Shown here: one piece after another, positions 59,234-64,000 of the stretch
Layout: each line of letters begins with the position of its first letter
Numbering within the stretch: the stretch's first letter is position 1
Assembly (NCBI GenBank): GCA_905183005.1
Contig: CAJJDO010000051.1
Coordinates: forward strand, 186,001 to 250,000
From: Paramecium pentaurelia
Taxonomy: Eukaryota; Ciliophora; Oligohymenophorea; Peniculida; Parameciidae
Length of the DNA: 64,000 bases
Reading direction: 5' to 3'
Program-made: the position numbers and the translations under genes
Notes under the pieces: generated by a model
The model's input: only the letters and a program-made list of their open reading frames with translations
Told to the model about the DNA's origin: nothing
Database searches by the model: none

Positions 59234-59865
59234 ATGAACTAAAACGAAGATGAAGATGAATTAGGATAATTTTAGTAATTAATTAAAAATAAACCTTAGA
59301 TTTTAAGTTTATTATGGAGTAATTATTTCTTATTTTATACATTTTTCGATTTGCATTGCAATTATTATTATAGCTAGTTTGAGCCTTAAAGAAAATCAGG
59401 ATTCAAATTAAATCGTATAATGGTGTACAATAGAATTAGCTTTAATTACATATCATCTCTTTTAGTAAATTTATGAGTTGAAAAATTAATTTTACTTCAT
59501 TGATCTGGTATGTTCCAGCCCCTAATAATCCATAATTTTTGAGGAGAAGAAAGATTTTATTATAGTCCATTATTATACCAGATATTTATCTAGTAATATT
59601 TTCTTTTTTCTTAACAATCATTACATATATGGATTACTCTTTAGCACTAATTGGTTTTTTCGAGAATCATATAGAATAATACCAGGAACTGAAAAGTAGA
59701 GTACATGTTATGATGATTATGGGCCTTATGATTGCTATATATATGATATTGAAACAATAGCACCTTAATATCATGGTCCTTATTTAACTCAACTAGCCAA
59801 TATGAATGTAACTTTATTTGCATTTTCTTGTCTGTACTTGTTCTACCGTATAAGCTTTTTTTTTT
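59234..59865 (+). pseudogene. Duplicate 5' part of the RING-H2 gene (assembly copy)
   Basis: Identical to the first 632 bases of the gene starting at 60332 and cut by the N. Not an independent gene if the joint is an artefact. Confidence 0.8.
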
Positions 59866-59866
59866 N
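59866..59866. other. Single-N scaffold joint
   Basis: One ambiguous base following ten T at the junction of the second duplicated block. Confidence 0.95.
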
Positions 59867-60044
59867 ATCAATCATCTTTTTAGATACTAATTACTTTGAT
59901 CGTGTAATTTACATTAAGGAGTTGCTATTCTTTGTTCATAAAGACGAAAATGAAATGTTAGCTACTAAATAATACATTGATATCCTAAATGTTGAAGGAG
60001 ATAGATTTGTAGATTATTTATTGCAAAATATGTAGCATTAATGA
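59867..60044 (+). pseudogene. Orphan copy of the SPEF2 last exon (assembly copy)
   Basis: Repeats the last intron's end and final exon of SPEF2 (from the intron's ATCAATCATC to the TGA). No SPEF2 sequence lies directly upstream of it except across the N. Confidence 0.85.
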
Positions 60045-60331
60045 TATTCTATTATATCATATTACATAAATTTATTTATTATTAATTTATTTTAATTGCA
60101 ACTAAAAATGTAAATTTTGAATTATTCTGGAAAATTATCTAATTAAATTAAATAAATCAATATGTTTTATATTTATAGGGATAATATTGAGTAACCAAAA
60201 AAAATTTAAATTATTATAATTACTATTATTATCAAATCATGAATAGTGTTTAAATATTATTCTATCTGATTCTAATATATATATACATTAATTATTGAAA
60301 ATATTAAATTATTTTTTAAACATACTTCAAT

Positions 60332-62199
60332 ATGAACTAAAACGAAGATGAAGATGAATTAGGATAATTTTAGTAATTAATTAAAAATAAACCTTAGATT
60401 TTAAGTTTATTATGGAGTAATTATTTCTTATTTTATACATTTTTCGATTTGCATTGCAATTATTATTATAGCTAGTTTGAGCCTTAAAGAAAATCAGGAT
60501 TCAAATTAAATCGTATAATGGTGTACAATAGAATTAGCTTTAATTACATATCATCTCTTTTAGTAAATTTATGAGTTGAAAAATTAATTTTACTTCATTG
60601 ATCTGGTATGTTCCAGCCCCTAATAATCCATAATTTTTGAGGAGAAGAAAGATTTTATTATAGTCCATTATTATACCAGATATTTATCTAGTAATATTTT
60701 CTTTTTTCTTAACAATCATTACATATATGGATTACTCTTTAGCACTAATTGGTTTTTTCGAGAATCATATAGAATAATACCAGGAACTGAAAAGTAGAGT
60801 ACATGTTATGATGATTATGGGCCTTATGATTGCTATATATATGATATTGAAACAATAGCACCTTAATATCATGGTCCTTATTTAACTCAACTAGCCAATA
60901 TGAATGTAACTTTATTTGCATTTTCTTGTCTGTACTTGTTCTACCGTATAAGCTTTTTTTTTTCAATTAATGAATAAAATGAAAAAATTTAAAGATGTCA
61001 TTTTTAAATTAGTACTCATATATATATAAAAATAGATTAATAGTCAATCAAAAAGAAAAGCTAGATCGCTTGTATGATACTAATTATTTATTATATATGC
61101 AGAGCAACTCATAGTTTTATCATATACTTTCAAGTTTAAAATGAAACTTTACTTTACTCTATAGGAGCATACATCTTTTATTCATTAATGATGATAAGCG
61201 TTCTTGTTTCAATAATAATACTAATATAATTGAGTATAAATTATTTCTTATTTAGAATTTACCAAATAGAAAAATTATAATTATAACTTTGTTAGTGTTT
61301 TTACCTTAATAGATTAAATTATTTATTAAAATAAACCTCTAAATTATTATTTTTGGATTATGTTAATTGTATCATCTGCATTAACATGTTTTGGGATTAA
61401 TAAATATAGAAAGGATGAAAATGTATAAGATATAGTTAATTATCAAAATTATGTTTTTGCAGATCTAATAGTTGCATAATTGGTATTAATTTTTTTTTTG
61501 TTGATTAAATATGCTCCAATTTTAATACGATCTTTCAAATTGTTGATATACATTTAAAACAATCAATCTAATATAAATTTTAGTTAAGTTGCCCAATAAA
61601 ATAATGTTATTACTATTATATCACAAAAAGATTAAATAAATTAAAATTAAAAAAAATAAGTAAATGTAATTAAATAAAATAAAAAAAATAATGTAAATAA
61701 TTGGGATCATCAATTCAAGCAATTTTAAAAATTCTTATAAAAGAAATCAATATTTTCAAAATCCTTCATTCAAATTAAAATATAGAATAAAAACTTAGAT
61801 TAAAAAAATTCAAATCGTAAATTAAAAAATCTTATAAATATTGATTACACTATTTTTAATGCAAAAATAATAAAATTTTGGAAATAGAAAACAAAAATTC
61901 AAAAGGATCTTAAGAAAAGAAGAATAAATTTGATTTAAAGTATGAGGAAATCCAATAAAAAATAAGAAGATATTATAACTTATGAAAAATAAATATAATT
62001 TATTGATCAAAAGTATTTGGGAGAATGTACTATTTGTTTAGAATAATTTGAAATCATAAATAGAACCAAAAATATAATTAGATTAAATTGTTTTGGTCAT
62101 CATATTTTCCATGCTGATTGTATCCAAAATTGGTTCTAAAATAATAAAAAAAAATGTCCAATATGTAATACCAATCAAATTAAAATCTCTTTTAATTGA
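60332..62199 (+). CDS. Multi-pass membrane RING-H2 protein (putative E3 ubiquitin ligase)
   Basis: Starts MNQNEDEDELGQFQQL. The N-terminal half has about six hydrophobic segments (for example ICIAIIIIASLSL, IFFFLNNHYIYGLLF, MNVTLFAFSCLYLFYRI, LMMISVLVSIIILI) with a Cys/Tyr-rich loop in between. A long Lys/Asn/Gln-rich region follows. Near the C-terminus is a complete RING-H2 finger: CTICLEQF, then NCFGHHIFHADCIQNW and KKCPICN. It would ubiquitinate membrane or lumenal-side targets. After codon 41 the frame shifts by one base at a run of five T (TACATTTTTCG), in both assembly copies. A four-T run would restore a continuous TM segment, so I suspect a homopolymer error. A 22-base intron fits near 61220. 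Confidence 0.75.
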
Positions 62200-62478
62200 T
62201 TATTGTAACCATATTATTCTATTTATTAATATATTTCATTATAAATATCTCTCGAAAATTAGATCTAAAATCTAAAATAAATATATATATATATATTTTG
62301 TTATAAAAATATAATAATTCTTAATATCACTATTAATAAATTAGATTAAATTTTTTTATTAAATATAATCTCTTTCTGCCTTTGTTAATAACAAAACTAG
62401 TAAATTAAAATTTATTATGAATTTCCAATTTCTATAAGTAAAAGATAATTCATAGAAATAAATAATATGATAATAAAC
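62200..62478. other. Convergent intergenic with TA run
   Basis: AT-rich spacer including about eight TA units near 62280-62298. No gene seen. Confidence 0.5.
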
Positions 62479-62872
62479 TCATAATTTTTATTCCTTTAAC
62501 TCAACAAAATTAATTTATGCAATTTATGTGGGTTATTCATTATTCTCTGGAATCTAATTTTATGTGTTATTCCTCAAACAATTTTGAGATTATTAATAGA
62601 TAACTCTTAATCTTTTAGCTGTTTTATTTTTTGCATAAAAATATAGGCCTGCATAAACCCCTATTATAGCACACCATATAGCTATAATTATTCCCAAAAA
62701 AGTATAACAATATTGATAAGTCTCACAATGCCAATCACCTTCATACCAAAAGCAACACTCTTCACAATAATACTCTGTTCCATATTATATAAAGTCTAAA
62801 ATAATTGATAATTATCTTACAGCAATAGCTTCTTACAGCAACTAAAAATGAAAACAGCAGCAATGGTTTCAT
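62479..62872 (-). CDS. Small type I membrane protein with Cys-rich ectodomain
   Basis: One 25-base intron gives 122 codons. Signal peptide MKPLLLFSFLVAVRSYC; short ectodomain rich in Cys, Tyr and Trp (YYCEECCFWYEGDWHC then YQYCY); one membrane segment FLGIIIAIWCAIIGVYAGL; then a basic stop-transfer KNKTAKRLR and a Gln/Asn-rich tail. The ectodomain pattern C-x2-C-C-F/W-Y recalls Shisa/CX-type small receptors' Cys clusters, but that likeness is loose. Function unknown. Confidence 0.72.
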
Positions 62873-63528
62873 TAAGAATAAATTCTAAAATTATAAATAC
62901 CTTAAAAAGATTGAATTGTGGAAATATAGAATTATATTAATAGTGTATTCATTTATTAATTAAAGATTTCTAAATTAATACAATTATATGATAATAATAT
63001 ATCTCGATTATAACTTAAGTAAATATACAATAAATAAAAGGCATCAAATTTATTAATTATAATAAACTGAATAATAATGGTTTATCTATTTATCTTCAGA
63101 TAATTTAAATTTAGAATTATTAGTATGAGGTTCATGAGAATTTACATTGAATTATAAATCCTATACATATTTATTTAATAAATAAAAGTTGTATGTGTCT
63201 TTAAAAATAGATAATAAAAATAAATATTGCTTTAATGTTGATTACTATATATTAGTAGGATAGTTCTTTTAATTAAATGCTCAAAATTTTAATATTTTAA
63301 GATTTTTAATACAAATAAGAATTTGATACACAATAGATATCATTTTAGGTTAAAAACCTCATAATCTAACTAAGTATCTATTAGAAAATTTAATTAAAAT
63401 TAATGTTATTATTATTATATTAAAAAATAAAATTAATTCAATTTTTATTTATACCAATTATTTTATTTAAATGTGCTTGTTTGTTTAAATTTATCTTTAT
63501 TTCATTTTCTATATTTTCTTATTGAATT
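62873..63528. other. Divergent intergenic, about 650 bases
   Basis: AT-rich, no gene or motif recognised. Confidence 0.45.
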
Positions 63529-64000
63529 ATGAGCTAACAACAATTATTCGCTTTAATAATTTATTAAATAACTAAACAAATAATCCCAGCAGCTGAAGAT
63601 ATATTATTAGCCTATTCAGCTGAAATCTCTAATATAGGTATAAGTTTTTTTAATTAAGACTAAGTTATTTTACGAATTGTAATTTATTCTAACTTATCAA
63701 CTACATTAAAAGGCTTTGATAAGAATTCTCTTATTTGTTTCCAAATATTTTCTTAGATCTTAATTTGAAAATTTAATAATATCATTAAATATCCAAAGAT
63801 CTTTTATATTATTTAAGGTGGATTATTATATGCTCTTACTTCTAACATAGATGCTTTATTGAGAGTACTAATTTATTATTTTATTTTTTATTCTATACTC
63901 TTAAATTCATATTCTTAATTTTAATAATTTTCATTACTTTTTACTTACTCATACAATTATTTTTCAAAATATTATATTTTTTAATTCATTGATTAAAGTT
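63529..64000 (+). CDS. Unrecognised protein, cut by window end
   Basis: Begins MSQQQLFALIIYQITKQI, followed by PAAEDILLAYSAEIS, a clean helical opening. At least one intron of about 21-27 bases is needed near 63635. Later frames are hydrophobic and Ser/Tyr-rich (LLYALTSNIDALLRVL). The 3' end is outside the window, so length and family cannot be judged. Confidence 0.5.

Larger units (their letters stand above)
58769..60963. repeat. 1097-base direct duplication flanking a single N (assembly joint)
   Basis: Bases 58769-59865 and 59867-60963 read as the same sequence, offset 1098. The first copy ends in ten T followed by N; the second has the same ten T and then continues into unique sequence. 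As at 23567, this is best explained as an unmerged overlap of two contigs. Confidence 0.93.

Noticed and set aside
59647..60966. Two identical minus-strand ORFs beginning MKKKSLYGR
   Set aside because: Antisense to the RING-H2 gene and present twice only because of the assembly duplication.
1..64000. tRNA, rRNA, telomeric repeats, CRISPR arrays or transposons
   Set aside because: Looked for cloverleaf-like GC-rich segments, C4A2/C3A3 telomere repeats, spaced direct repeats and transposase motifs; none seen. The only long repeats are the two assembly duplications.

Overview
The window reads as macronuclear DNA of a ciliate close to Paramecium. It is very AT-rich. Long reading frames appear only when TAA and TAG are read as glutamine and TGA is the sole stop. 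Almost every gene is cut by tiny introns, mostly 18-33 bases, typically beginning GTA and ending TAG (a few end AAG or CAG). All gene models here use that code and were translated by eye. For many of them the summed exon length is an exact multiple of three, which supports the splice choices. The species is inferred from code, intron size and gene families, not proven.

Layout. 1-9.4 kb: Polo-like kinase (cut by the window edge), a VPS11-like protein lacking its propeller, a B-box/WD40 protein, an ankyrin protein and a TRF4/Cid1-type RNA nucleotidyltransferase. 9.9-20.9 kb: two tandem genes sharing a CCCNECG motif, a LIN9-like MuvB/DREAM subunit, a membrane-anchored helical protein, an F-box protein fused to a dynein-type microtubule-binding stalk, farnesyltransferase beta, a signal-peptide CS-domain protein and a BAP31-like ER protein. 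20.9-33.9 kb: a membrane protein overlapping a beta-propeller gene, a leucine-rich-repeat protein, an EF-hand kinase with a broken HRD motif, U2AF1 and a Cache-domain sensor. 34-45.3 kb: NDR kinase, an unrecognised beta-rich protein, a SCAMP-like protein, ankyrin, a Cys-rich surface protein, a bZIP factor and an importin-beta-like protein. 45.3-64 kb: two same-frame ORFs split by one TGA, cystatin, small membrane proteins, a coiled-coil protein, SPEF2/CPC1 of the ciliary central pair, a multi-pass RING-H2 protein and a gene cut by the window end.

Two single-N joints (23567 and 59866) are each flanked by about 1.1 kb of identical sequence ending in a poly-T run. They look like unmerged overlapping contig ends, so the duplicated gene pieces there should not be counted as real.

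The genes do not form an operon or one pathway. The mix is ordinary housekeeping: cell cycle (PLK, NDR, LIN9), trafficking (VPS11, SCAMP, BAP31), splicing (U2AF1), prenylation and cilia (SPEF2, the stalk protein). Spacing is extremely tight. Divergent gene pairs share gaps as short as 38-44 bases. The most unusual item is the F-box plus dynein-stalk protein.
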